DNA of 64,000 nt, taken from assembly GCF_000176915.2 (NCBI RefSeq), contig NC_014844.1, forward strand, positions 2,480,001-2,544,000, written 5' to 3'. Source of the DNA: Pseudodesulfovibrio aespoeensis Aspo-2. Its GTDB lineage: Bacteria; Desulfobacterota; Desulfovibrionia; Desulfovibrionales; Desulfovibrionaceae. Made by a program: the position numbers and the translations under genes. The notes beneath the pieces were generated by a model. The model did not search any database, was not told the DNA's origin, and worked only from the letters and a program-made list of their open reading frames with translations. Position 1 is the first letter of the stretch. The number at the start of each line of letters is the position of its first letter. This document shows positions 52,167 to 62,922 of the stretch, piece by piece.

Positions 52167-54443
52167 ATGACGGAATATTTCGAAATTACCTACACTTGGG
52201 TCGCAGAAAACAAAGAGTGGATTTTTTCTGGGACAGGAATTCTATTGCTTGGCGGCATGGCAAAACACCTTTTCCGCAGAAACACCCCAGGGACAGTCAC
52301 GGCGAGGGACCGAATCACGGCGAAGGGGGCAACCGATTCCGCCATCGGGAATCACGCCACGGTGGACAAATCAGTCACCACCATCACCAACCCCTCTGGC
52401 CCGGTCAATACCGGCTCAGCACACATAGTGGACCAGTCGACCACCATCCATCACGGCATTGCGCCTGAACAATACGCTGCGCTCGCTCAGGAACTGGGCG
52501 TCACGAAAAACGCGCTGATCACTTTCCTTGGTATCTTTGAAAAACAAAACATCCCTCTTTCCGACTATGACCATGAACTCCGCTGCATCGCGGAGCGGTT
52601 CAAGAAATTGGAAGCCCGTCTGGAGCGTTTCGAGACCGCCGACACCGCTATTGCACAGACCAAGCACGAGGCCAGGGAAGCCTTGATAGAAGGCCAACTT
52701 GACAGGGCCGAGGAGCTTCTCCTGGAAGCAATGGCCCTCCAGCTTAAAAAGGCGGACACCGCCGCCCTGGAAGCCGGAGAAACCCTCGCCGAACTGGCGG
52801 CACTGGAAAACCTCCGCTTCGCCTTTGCCAAGGCAGCGGGCTACTATCTAAAAGCCTCAGAGCGAGTCGCCGCTGCGGACACCCACCAATCCATGGCGTA
52901 TCGCCACGAGGCAGGCAAAGCCTTCCGCATGGCCGGGCTTTTCGATCAAGCCCACGACCAATGGGAACGATGCCTGCGCTACAGCGAAACCCTGACGCCA
53001 CTTGACGAAGCGATGATTGCCGGTGCATCCAATAACCTTGCTAACCTCTATGAAACACAACAGCGGTTCGACGAGGCCGAGGAGCTCTACCAAAGATCAA
53101 TAAATATCGGAGAGCGCATTTTTGGCAAGCAGCATCACGAGGTGGCGACTACTTGCAACAACCTCGCCGCTCTATATTATACACAACAACGATTCAAGGA
53201 GGCCGAAGAACTATATAGAAGGGCCCTGGATATCCAGGAGTGCGTCTTCGGTAAAGAACATCATGTGGTGGCGACCACATGCAACAACCTCGCTCTGCTC
53301 TATGACAAGCAACAAAGGTTCGGAGAGGCCGAAGGACTCTACCTGCAAGCCTTGGATATTAAAAAACACGCCTTCGGCAAGGAACATCATGAAGTTGCAG
53401 CCACTTGTAACAACATCGCCTCACTCTATCTTCAACTACAGCAATTCCAGAAGGCCGAGAAGCTCTACCTAAGTGCTCTGGATATCCAGAGGCGCGTCTT
53501 CGGCAAAAACCACCATGAAGTGGCGACTACATGCAACAACCTCGCCCTCCTCTACGATATGCAACAACGGTTCGACGAAGCCAAGGAACTGTACCGGCAA
53601 GCCTTAAAAATCAGAGAGCGCGTCTTCGGTAAGAGGCATCATGAGGTGGCGGCTACCTGCAACAATCTCGCTGGACTCTATTATCGGCAACAGTGTTTCA
53701 TAGAAGCTGAGGAGCTCTACCGAAGAGCCCTGGACATCCTAGAGCGCACCTTGGGCAAGGACCATCATACGGTGGCAGCCACATGCAACAACCTCGCGCT
53801 CCTCTATGATGAACAACAACGGTTCGGCGAAGCTGAGGAACTGTACCGGCAGGCCTTAACAATTCAAGAGTGCGTCTTCGGCAAGAACCATCATGAGGTG
53901 GCGGCTACCTGCAACAATCTCGCTAGACTCTATTATCGACAACGGTGGTTCAAGAAGGCGGAGAGGCTTTACCGAAGAGCCCTTGATATCCAAGAGCGCA
54001 TCTTGGGCAAGGACCATCATACGGTGGCAACCACATGCAACAACCTCGCGCTCCTCTATGATAAGCAACAACGGTTCGGCGAAGCCGAGGAACTGTACCA
54101 GCAAGCCTTATCAATTAAAGAGTGCGTCTTCGGCAAGGACCATCATGAGTTGGCGTCCACCTGCAACAACATCGCTGGCCTCTATGAAACACAACAGCGG
54201 TTCGACGAGGCAGAAGCCCTCTACCGAAGAGCTCTGGACATCAGTGAGCGCGCCTTCGGCAAGAATCATCACGACGTAGCCATGACACAGTACAATCTGG
54301 CGGATTTCCATGCGGCCCAAAATAATCCCGCCAAGGCGAAACCATTGGCCCAGGCGGCTTTGATCACTTTCTCGAAGGTTTTCGGACCGGACCACGTGTA
54401 TACCCGACAGGCGCAGGAGCTTGTGGATACACTACAAGAATAG
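52167..54443 (+). CDS. Membrane-anchored kinesin-light-chain-type TPR protein, probable acquired gene
   Basis: 758 residues. A short N-terminus is followed by one probable membrane segment (WIFSGTGILLLGGMAKHLF, about 18-36), a Thr/Gly-rich stretch (VTTITNPSGPVNTGSAHIV), a segment APEQYAALAQELGVTKNALITFLGIFEKQNIPL, a coiled-coil region, and from about residue 285 ten nearly identical 42-residue TPR units (NNLALLYDxQQRFxEAEELYRRALDIxERVFGKxHHEVAxTC) plus a degenerate last one. Similar long TPR proteins are scaffolds or sensors in accessory regions. The DNA is plainly less GC-rich than its neighbours, suggesting horizontal gain. It has its own promoter and diverges from grpE. Function unknown. 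Confidence 0.85.
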   Translation: MTEYFEITYTWVAENKEWIFSGTGILLLGGMAKHLFRRNTPGTVTARDRITAKGATDSAIGNHATVDKSVTTITNPSGPVNTGSAHIVDQSTTIHHGIAPEQYAALAQELGVTKNALITFLGIFEKQNIPLSDYDHELRCIAERFKKLEARLERFETADTAIAQTKHEAREALIEGQLDRAEELLLEAMALQLKKADTAALEAGETLAELAALENLRFAFAKAAGYYLKASERVAAADTHQSMAYRHEAGKAFRMAGLFDQAHDQWERCLRYSETLTPLDEAMIAGASNNLANLYETQQRFDEAEELYQRSINIGERIFGKQHHEVATTCNNLAALYYTQQRFKEAEELYRRALDIQECVFGKEHHVVATTCNNLALLYDKQQRFGEAEGLYLQALDIKKHAFGKEHHEVAATCNNIASLYLQLQQFQKAEKLYLSALDIQRRVFGKNHHEVATTCNNLALLYDMQQRFDEAKELYRQALKIRERVFGKRHHEVAATCNNLAGLYYRQQCFIEAEELYRRALDILERTLGKDHHTVAATCNNLALLYDEQQRFGEAEELYRQALTIQECVFGKNHHEVAATCNNLARLYYRQRWFKKAERLYRRALDIQERILGKDHHTVATTCNNLALLYDKQQRFGEAEELYQQALSIKECVFGKDHHELASTCNNIAGLYETQQRFDEAEALYRRALDISERAFGKNHHDVAMTQYNLADFHAAQNNPAKAKPLAQAALITFSKVFGPDHVYTRQAQELVDTLQE
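53029..54300 (+). repeat. 126-bp tandem coding repeats in the TPR gene
   Basis: Ten copies of a 126-bp unit encode the 42-residue TPRs. Alternate copies resemble each other more closely (for example the LALLYDKQQRFGEAE type versus the LAGLYYRQ type), which suggests duplication of a two-unit block. Confidence 0.85.
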
Positions 54444-54449
54444 GTCGGT

Positions 54450-55655
54450 TCAGACCCGGAACTCCCCGCCCTCGTAGATCAGCTTCGGCTCGCCGGTCCT
54501 CAGGATGGCCGTGACCCGTTTGGGCTGGGTGTTGACCAAGTCCCAGTGCATGTCGGAGGCGTTGAAACCAAGGGACGCGGCCAGCTCCGGGGTGAGCAGT
54601 TCGGGCGGGCCGGAGAAGCTTTCGAGGACTGAGCCGCCCAGGGCGAGGTGGCAGTTGCCGGTGGCGCCGCCACAGTTCTCGTCGAGCAGGGTGTGGGCCA
54701 TGAACCGGTCCACGCGGGAGAACCGCTTGTCGGTCAGGGAAAACTCGCCCACCCGGCGCGCGCCGGAATCCGAATGCATCTGATTTTGCAGGAAGACCTG
54801 GCCGCGCCCGGCCTCCACCCTGGCGGCCACGCCGTCGGTGAATTCCAGGACCGCGCCCATGACCAGATGGCCGTAGCGCAAGGTGGGCTGGTCCGCATAG
54901 TAGGTGCCGGACACGCCGCGCGCATCAGGCGCAAAATAAATCTCATAGCCAGGGATGTTGGCCCCGCTCACGCCCACAAAGCGGCGGTTCTCGCCCATGG
55001 GCACGGTCAGGTCCACGTCCTCAGACTCCACATGCAGCCGGGCGATGCCCAGCGAATCGAGCCAGTCGCGGACCTCGCCCACCTCGCGCTCCAGCCGCCG
55101 CCACTCGCGCACCGGGTCGGGCATGTTCAGCCAGCAGGCGCGCAGCACGGCGTGGGCGTATCCCTCAAGGGTCATGCCCGATGCCTCGGCCAGGGCCTGG
55201 GTGGGATACAGGCAGGTGGTCCAGCCGAGCGTGCCCGCGAGCCTGCGCCGCTCCAGGATGCGCCGATTGGGGCCGTCCGCCTTGCGCGCCTCGGCAATGG
55301 TGCGCGGGTCCACGGTCTGGAGGTGGGTCAGGTCTTCGGGGGCCAGGATGTTGATGACCCCGGCGGCCTGGGAATAAAGCTCGGCCACGCCCGGCTGCTG
55401 AAAGACGAGCTGGCCGAAGCTGGAATTGAGGTAGCGCTCCATCTCCATGGCGGGCGTGGGCAGGGCCACGGGCACGGGCATGAGATGGGCGTCCATGAGC
55501 CGCGAGTACACGGCCTCGGCCAGGGCCAGCCCCGGAATATCGTAGCGGATGAGCACCACGTCGCCATGCTTGAGGGGCAGGGTCCGGGTCTTGCCCAGGG
55601 CCCAGAGCATGACCCCGGCGTAATTCTCCAGATCAACGGCATCGAAAAGCGGCAC
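54450..55655 (-). CDS. M29-family (thermophilic) aminopeptidase
   Basis: 401 residues: VLIRYDIPGLALAEAVYSRLMDAHLMPVPV start domain, then VDLTVPMGENRRFVGVSGANIPGYEIYFAPDARGVSG, FTDGVAARVEAGRG, DSGARRVGEFSL, MAHTLLDENCGGATGNCHLALGG and NASDMHWDLV. The Glu/His/Asp metal ligands of M29 aminopeptidases (AmpS, AmpT) are in these blocks. GTG 55655 follows AGGAG by 5 bases and is preferred over longer frames that run into the divergent yheT-like gene. Only 6 bp separate its stop from the convergent TPR gene. Confidence 0.9.
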   Translation of the reverse strand: MPLFDAVDLENYAGVMLWALGKTRTLPLKHGDVVLIRYDIPGLALAEAVYSRLMDAHLMPVPVALPTPAMEMERYLNSSFGQLVFQQPGVAELYSQAAGVINILAPEDLTHLQTVDPRTIAEARKADGPNRRILERRRLAGTLGWTTCLYPTQALAEASGMTLEGYAHAVLRACWLNMPDPVREWRRLEREVGEVRDWLDSLGIARLHVESEDVDLTVPMGENRRFVGVSGANIPGYEIYFAPDARGVSGTYYADQPTLRYGHLVMGAVLEFTDGVAARVEAGRGQVFLQNQMHSDSGARRVGEFSLTDKRFSRVDRFMAHTLLDENCGGATGNCHLALGGSVLESFSGPPELLTPELAASLGFNASDMHWDLVNTQPKRVTAILRTGEPKLIYEGGEFRV

Positions 55656-55781
55656 GCGGTCTCCTAAATTTGCAACGGATTCGCCAGGGCTTGGGGGGCG
55701 GCCCCTGCCGCCCCTGTCCCCGCCACTCTGCCCGGCCACTGGGATTTTGACAACAGGCCGGTTCGGACGTACCTCTCTCAC

Positions 55782-56762
55782 ATGCCTGTTCTGCCCACGC
55801 CCGACTACCGCCCCCCGTTCCCCTTTTGCAGCGGCAACCTGGCCACGCTCTACCCGCCGCTGCTGCGTCGCGCCCCGGCCTGCTCGCCCCGGCCCACACG
55901 CATGGACACGCCGGACGGGGATTTTCTCGACATGGACGTGCACCGCAGCCGCATCGGGACCACGCGCAGGCTGGCGATCATCAGCCACGGGCTGGAGGGG
56001 AACTCGCGGAAAAAATACGTCCTTGGCATGGCGGCCATGGTCACGGCCCTCGGCCTGGACGCGGCCTGCTGGACCCAGCGCGGGTGCGGTCTTGAACCCA
56101 ACCGCCTGCCCCGGCTCTATCACTCGGGCGAGACAGGCGACCTGCACACGGTCATCACCCACTGCCTTGGGACCGGCGCATACGACGAGGTGGTCCTCAT
56201 CGGCTTCAGCATGGGCGGCAACCAGATCCTCAAATATCTGGGCGAGGAACCCGACCGGGTGCCGCCCCAGGTGAAAGGGGCCGCCATTTTCTCGGTGCCG
56301 TGCGATCTCTCGTCTGCCGAGCGGGTCATCAGCCGGGCCGCGCTGGGCATCTATCTGGAGTATTTCATGCGTGGCCTGCGGGCCAAGGTGCGCGCCAAGG
56401 CCAGGGAATTCCCCGACATCTACGACGCGTCACGGCTCAAGGGCATCGACTCGCTACGCGCCTTTGACGACCGCTACACCGCGCCTGTCAACGGCTTTGC
56501 CGATGCCGAGGACTACTACGCCCGGTCGAGCTGCGCCCGCGTCCTCGACGGCGTCCGCGTGCCCGCCCTGCTGGTCAACGCCCGCAACGACCCCTTCCTG
56601 ACCAGCCGCTGCCTGCCGGTGGCCCAGGCCCGGCGCAACCCGTCCCTGCTGCTCGAAATGCCCCGCTTCGGCGGCCACGTGGGCTTTGTCGGACAGAGCG
56701 GCACCTACTGGTCGGAGACGCGCGCCCGCCAGTTTCTGGTCGAGCTGCTGGGACTGGGCTGA
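55782..56762 (+). CDS. YheT-family alpha/beta hydrolase
   Basis: 326 residues: GNLATLYPPLLRRAP lead, oxyanion segment IISHGLEGNSRKKYVLGMAAMV, nucleophile elbow LIGFSMGGNQILKYLGE (Ser), acid in VNARNDPFLTSRCLP and catalytic histidine in RFGGHVGFVG. This is the YheT/ABHD1-3 esterase pattern; substrate unknown. No signal peptide is visible. It diverges from the aminopeptidase gene and converges on the MFS gene; the 120-bp gap to it holds nothing clear. Confidence 0.9.
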   Translation: MPVLPTPDYRPPFPFCSGNLATLYPPLLRRAPACSPRPTRMDTPDGDFLDMDVHRSRIGTTRRLAIISHGLEGNSRKKYVLGMAAMVTALGLDAACWTQRGCGLEPNRLPRLYHSGETGDLHTVITHCLGTGAYDEVVLIGFSMGGNQILKYLGEEPDRVPPQVKGAAIFSVPCDLSSAERVISRAALGIYLEYFMRGLRAKVRAKAREFPDIYDASRLKGIDSLRAFDDRYTAPVNGFADAEDYYARSSCARVLDGVRVPALLVNARNDPFLTSRCLPVAQARRNPSLLLEMPRFGGHVGFVGQSGTYWSETRARQFLVELLGLG

Positions 56763-56882
56763 GGGCGATCACGCAGCCAAGGCCAAGAGGGGAAGGAGCT
56801 TCAGCAGGGTGCTCTTGCTCATGCATGCGTCCCTTGGTCAGTGTATTCAATGCCCATTCACCTTCCCCCTGCATACTCCGCG

Positions 56883-58052
56883 TTACTCTGCCTGCTCCGG
56901 GCGACGGCCAAAGAAGCGGAGCATGACCCAGAGCAGGATCAGGGGGATGAGGGTGCCGATGACGGCGAGCTGGCCGATGAAGGCGGGCTTGGAGGGCCAG
57001 TCGAGGCCGATCAGGGCCATGGAACCGGCTCCGATAGAAAAGATGGTGAAGGTGAGGATGGACGAGGCCGCGCCGATATCGGTGGTCACCTGCTCCAGGC
57101 ACATGTTGTTGCTGATGGGCCGGGACACGCCGATGAAGAAGGTGATGCAGAACATGAGCGCGGCCATGGTCATGGGCGTGGACGCGCCCGTGATGGCCAG
57201 GGTCAGCCCGGCGGCAAGCACGCCGAAGAGCGAGACGAACAGGATGCGCACCGAGCTGAAAGAGACCACGAGCCGGGTGCAGGTGAAGGAGCCGAGCATG
57301 ATCCCCAGGGCGTTGACGCCGAAATAGTAGCCGAACACATGCTCGGACACGCCGAATCCGGTGATATAGATGTCGGGCGAGCCGCCGATGAAGGCGAAAT
57401 GGGGCAGGATCATGACCGAAAAGGCCAGGGTCATGGCCATGAAACGGCCATTGCCAAGCACCTTGCGGTAGCGGCCCATGACGGCCAGGACTCCACCGGA
57501 GGTGAACTCTGTCAGCGGCTCCTTGAGGCGCACCGCGCCGTAGAGCACCACCAGGGCCAGCACCGCCTGGCAGGCGAATATCCACCGCCAGGACGCCACC
57601 TGGAGCATCAGCCCGCCCAGAAAGGGCGCGAGCATGGGGCACACGGCCAGGATGACCCCGATATAGCCCAGGATTTTCTGACGCATCGGCCCCTCGTACA
57701 GATCCTTGGACAGAGCCAGCGCCAAGGCCGACGCCGCCGCGGCCCCGGCGGCCTGGACCACCCGGGCCACGATGAGCATGGTGATGGAGTTGGCCACGGC
57801 GCACAGGCCGCAGCCCACGATGAAGAGCGTGATGCCACCCAGCAGCACCGGGCGGCGGCCAAACCGGTCCGAGAGGGGGCCGTGCACGAGCAGGAAAAGG
57901 CTGAAGGCCAGGAAGAAGACCACCAGCGACATGTTGGCCTCGACCACCGAGATGCCCCACAACGCCTGCAAGGTGGGCAGGGCCGGCAGGTACATGTCCG
58001 TGGACAGGGCGGGAAAGGCGGCAAGCATGGAAAGCAGAAGCAGATTGGGCAT
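56883..58052 (-). CDS. MFS drug-resistance transporter, Bcr/CflA type
   Basis: 389 residues with 12 hydrophobic segments: LLLLSMLAAFPALSTDMYLPALPTLQALWGIS, the MFS loop GPLSDRFGRRPVLLGGI, AAAASALALALSKDLYEGPMRQKILGYIG, PMLAPFLGGLMLQVASWRWIFACQAVLALVVL. This is the Bcr/CflA signature set (DMYLPALP near the start, P.LAP..GG). It would export hydrophobic drugs or similar compounds by proton antiport. ATG 58052 has AAGGA 8 bases upstream. It lies downstream of clpB but beyond its terminator. Confidence 0.9.
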   Translation of the reverse strand: MPNLLLLSMLAAFPALSTDMYLPALPTLQALWGISVVEANMSLVVFFLAFSLFLLVHGPLSDRFGRRPVLLGGITLFIVGCGLCAVANSITMLIVARVVQAAGAAAASALALALSKDLYEGPMRQKILGYIGVILAVCPMLAPFLGGLMLQVASWRWIFACQAVLALVVLYGAVRLKEPLTEFTSGGVLAVMGRYRKVLGNGRFMAMTLAFSVMILPHFAFIGGSPDIYITGFGVSEHVFGYYFGVNALGIMLGSFTCTRLVVSFSSVRILFVSLFGVLAAGLTLAITGASTPMTMAALMFCITFFIGVSRPISNNMCLEQVTTDIGAASSILTFTIFSIGAGSMALIGLDWPSKPAFIGQLAVIGTLIPLILLWVMLRFFGRRPEQAE

Positions 58053-58072
58053 CAATGGCGTCCTTGAAAATA

Positions 58073-58103
58073 AAGGCACCCTGCCATCTCGACAGGGTGC
58101 CTT
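58073..58103 (-). terminator. Intrinsic terminator after clpB
   Basis: An 11-bp perfect stem AAGGCACCCTG/CAGGGTGCCTT with 9-base loop; on the minus strand it continues into TTTATTTT. It ends the cbpA-cbpM-clpB transcript before the MFS gene. Confidence 0.88.
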
Positions 58104-58130
58104 CCTGATACGCCTCGATCTTTTGAAACG

Positions 58131-60728
<2,598 letters not shown>

Positions 60729-60825
60729 GACGGTTCTCCTTATTCGGACGGGGCGTCTGCGAATCAGCGTGGCCGGGCGTACCGGGTACAGTCATATCCC
60801 GCTCCGGGCAACGCCCGCCTGATCG

Positions 60826-61161
60826 TCAAACGAGCCTTCTGAGTTCCACTATTTCCTTTTCCAGCTCCTCGATGCGCTCAAGCAGGTCCACGATGATGGA
60901 CCCGCCGCCAAACGAGATATCAAGATCCTTGACCAGCCGCATGAGCTTGTGGATGCGGTAGACATCGCGCAGCCGGAACAGGTATTCCGACGCCCCTGTC
61001 CGGGCCGGAGTGATCCAGCCGAGGTCCACCAGCTCGGCCACCTGGGCGGGCTCGATGCTGGTCAGCTCCACAAGCTGCGCCCAGGCAACATATTCGCTGC
61101 GCTCGGGCAGGTTCAGGCCGGGCAGCCGCATCATGATCTGTTCAAGTCGTTTGGTCGTCAT
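60826..61161 (-). CDS. cbpM: CbpM-like chaperone modulator
   Basis: 111 residues of MerR-like winged helix: YVAWAQLVELTSIEPAQVAELVDLGWITPARTGASEYLFRLRDVYRIHKLMRLVKDLDISFGGGSIIVDLLERIEELEKEIVELRRLV, ending in a coiled coil. E. coli CbpM binds the J domain of CbpA and limits its activity. Here the gene lies 12 bp after a cbpA-type gene, the standard pairing. Confidence 0.88.
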   Translation of the reverse strand: MTTKRLEQIMMRLPGLNLPERSEYVAWAQLVELTSIEPAQVAELVDLGWITPARTGASEYLFRLRDVYRIHKLMRLVKDLDISFGGGSIIVDLLERIEELEKEIVELRRLV

Positions 61162-61173
61162 ATCCGGTATCCT

Positions 61174-62142
61174 CTAAAAGTCTCTTGGCGTGAATGAGGA
61201 GGCTTCCTGCAACTCTTCCCACAGCCGCCGCTCCTCGCTCGAAAGCCTGTCGGGCGACTGGATCATGAGGCGCACGAACTGGTCGCCGCGCCGCGCGCCG
61301 CTGCCCAGGCCGCGCCCCTTGATGCGCAGCTTCTTGCCCGAGCCGATGCCCGGCGGTATCTTCATCTCCACCGCGCCGTCCAGGGTCGGGATGCGCACTG
61401 TGGCACCCAGCACGGCCTCCCATGGGGCCAGCGGCAGGTCGAGGATGACATCGTTGTCCGTGACCTTGTAAAGGTGATGCGGCAACAGCTTGATGCGCAG
61501 ATAGAGGTCGCCCCTGGGGCCGCCGTTCATGCCAGGGTTGCCCTGCCCGGCCAGCCGGATCTTCTGGCCGTCCTTGACCCCGGCGGGCACCTTGACGTCC
61601 AGGGTCTTGGTGGACATGCGCGGGATGCCGTCCGGCCCGGCCACCTGCTCTTGCAGGGTGATGGACTTGGAGCCGCCGCGGTACGCCTCGTCCAGGGTCA
61701 GTTCATACACGGCCTCGGAATCCGAACCGCGCCGGGGCCGGGGCTGATAGCTCTGGCCTCCATATCCGCCCTGGGAGAAACCGCCGCGAAAGCTGCCGCC
61801 ACCGCCACCGCCGCTGCCCCCGAAAATTGTCTCGAAAAAGTCCGAGAAGCCGCCTTGGGAAAAACCGCCTCCATACCCGGCATTCTCATAGCCCGGCGGG
61901 GGCTGGAAATTCTGCCCATGCTCCCAGTCGGCTCCGAACTGGTCGTAGAGCTTGCGCTTCTTCTCGTCCTTGAGCACCTCGTAGGCCTCGTTGATTTCCT
62001 TGAACTTGCCCTCGGCCTTGGGGTCGCTGGGGTTGAGATCGGGGTGGTACTTGCGGGCCAGCTTCTTGAAGGCCTTGCCGATCTCGTCCTTGGACGCGGA
62101 CCGGGACACGCCAAGCAGTTTGTAGTAGTCTTTGTATTCCAT
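61174..62142 (-). CDS. cbpA: DnaJ-family co-chaperone, CbpA type
   Basis: 322 residues: J domain ([41 protein letters not shown] present), a Gly/Phe/Ser-rich linker with a long glycine run, then the two beta-barrel substrate domains ([68 protein letters not shown]). The CxxCxGxG zinc domain of true DnaJ is absent, hence CbpA type. It leads the cbpA-cbpM-clpB run and supplies a J partner for DnaK. ATG 62142 begins MEYKDYYK. Confidence 0.94.
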   Translation of the reverse strand: MEYKDYYKLLGVSRSASKDEIGKAFKKLARKYHPDLNPSDPKAEGKFKEINEAYEVLKDEKKRKLYDQFGADWEHGQNFQPPPGYENAGYGGGFSQGGFSDFFETIFGGSGGGGGGSFRGGFSQGGYGGQSYQPRPRRGSDSEAVYELTLDEAYRGGSKSITLQEQVAGPDGIPRMSTKTLDVKVPAGVKDGQKIRLAGQGNPGMNGGPRGDLYLRIKLLPHHLYKVTDNDVILDLPLAPWEAVLGATVRIPTLDGAVEMKIPPGIGSGKKLRIKGRGLGSGARRGDQFVRLMIQSPDRLSSEERRLWEELQEASSFTPRDF

Positions 62143-62248
62143 ACGGCAGCATGTTCCTTTGCTGGACAAAAAACATTTTATCGATTCGAGATTCTAAGGT
62201 AATATGCTTTCACGACGTGTCAAGAAAGGAACCTCAGCCGGACCGACA

Positions 62249-62272
62249 TTTTTTCCACAGTTTTTTCCACAG
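62249..62272 (+). repeat. Tandem 12-bp repeat containing two DnaA-box-like sequences
   Basis: TTTTTTCCACAG occurs twice without a gap. Each copy contains TTTTCCACA, which fits the relaxed DnaA box TTWTNCACA. It lies between cbpA and the BON gene. Two boxes alone do not make an origin. Confidence 0.55.
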
Positions 62273-62290
62273 AGACCCAAGGGAGGGCCC

Positions 62291-62848
62291 ATGAATCACG
62301 CCTCAAAAACCATTGCCTGCCTCGGACTCCTCGTCCTGGCCCTGGCCTGTGTCGCCTGGACCCCGTGGGGGGCCATATACGACAGCGCACGCGACGAACG
62401 CAGCGTGGGCGACCAGGCGACGGACAAGAAGATATCCCTGACCATCAAGGGCGCCCTGGCTGATCGCGACGCGAAGATGGCCCTCAAGATACACGTCTAT
62501 TGCTTCCTGCGCCACGTATACCTTGTCGGGGCCATTGACGACAGGGATTTTCAGGACTTTGCCGTGGACACTGCCAAGAAGACCGACGGCGTCACCCAGG
62601 TCTACACCCATCTGGTCGGGGAGACCGATACCCTGACCGATGACCTGACCATAGCGGCCAAGGTCCGTGCGGCCCTCATTGCCGAGGAAAACCTGAGCTC
62701 CACCCAAGTGGAGACCGAGGTCATGAACGGCGAGGTGGTCATGGTCGGCATGGTGCGCAGCGAGGACGATGCCCAACTGGCGGTCAGGATCGCCCAGGGC
62801 GTGGATGGTGTGCGCAAGGTGACCTCGTACCTGATACCGCCGAAGTAG
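62291..62848 (+). CDS. BON-domain envelope protein
   Basis: 185 residues with an N-terminal export signal (TIACLGLLVLALAC; LALAC could be a lipobox). Two BON-type units follow: ISLTIKGALADRDAKMALKIHVYCFLRHVYLVGAIDDRDFQDFAVDTAKKTDGVTQVYTHL, then LTIAAKVRAALIAEENLSSTQVETEVMNGEVVMVGMVRSEDDAQLAVRIAQGVDGVRKVTSYL. This arrangement matches OsmY/DolP-like periplasmic proteins that bind phospholipid and protect the envelope. A GGGAGG site precedes the ATG. It diverges from the chaperone run. Confidence 0.87.
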   Translation: MNHASKTIACLGLLVLALACVAWTPWGAIYDSARDERSVGDQATDKKISLTIKGALADRDAKMALKIHVYCFLRHVYLVGAIDDRDFQDFAVDTAKKTDGVTQVYTHLVGETDTLTDDLTIAAKVRAALIAEENLSSTQVETEVMNGEVVMVGMVRSEDDAQLAVRIAQGVDGVRKVTSYLIPPK

Positions 62849-62922
62849 CGAGAGACAGCGAACGCCCGGCAGCGGCCAGCCCCTGCCCGCGGTGCGCACC
62901 ACCCTTTTCATATGGAGAGACC

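Noticed and set aside
52167-54443. Calling the large TPR gene a phage-defence gene
   Set aside because: No nuclease, protease, NTPase or toxin partner is adjacent; TPR repeats alone do not support it.
62249-62272. Replication origin at the DnaA-box-like pair
   Set aside because: Only two relaxed boxes, no AT-rich unwinding region and no dnaA, dnaN or gyrase genes nearby.
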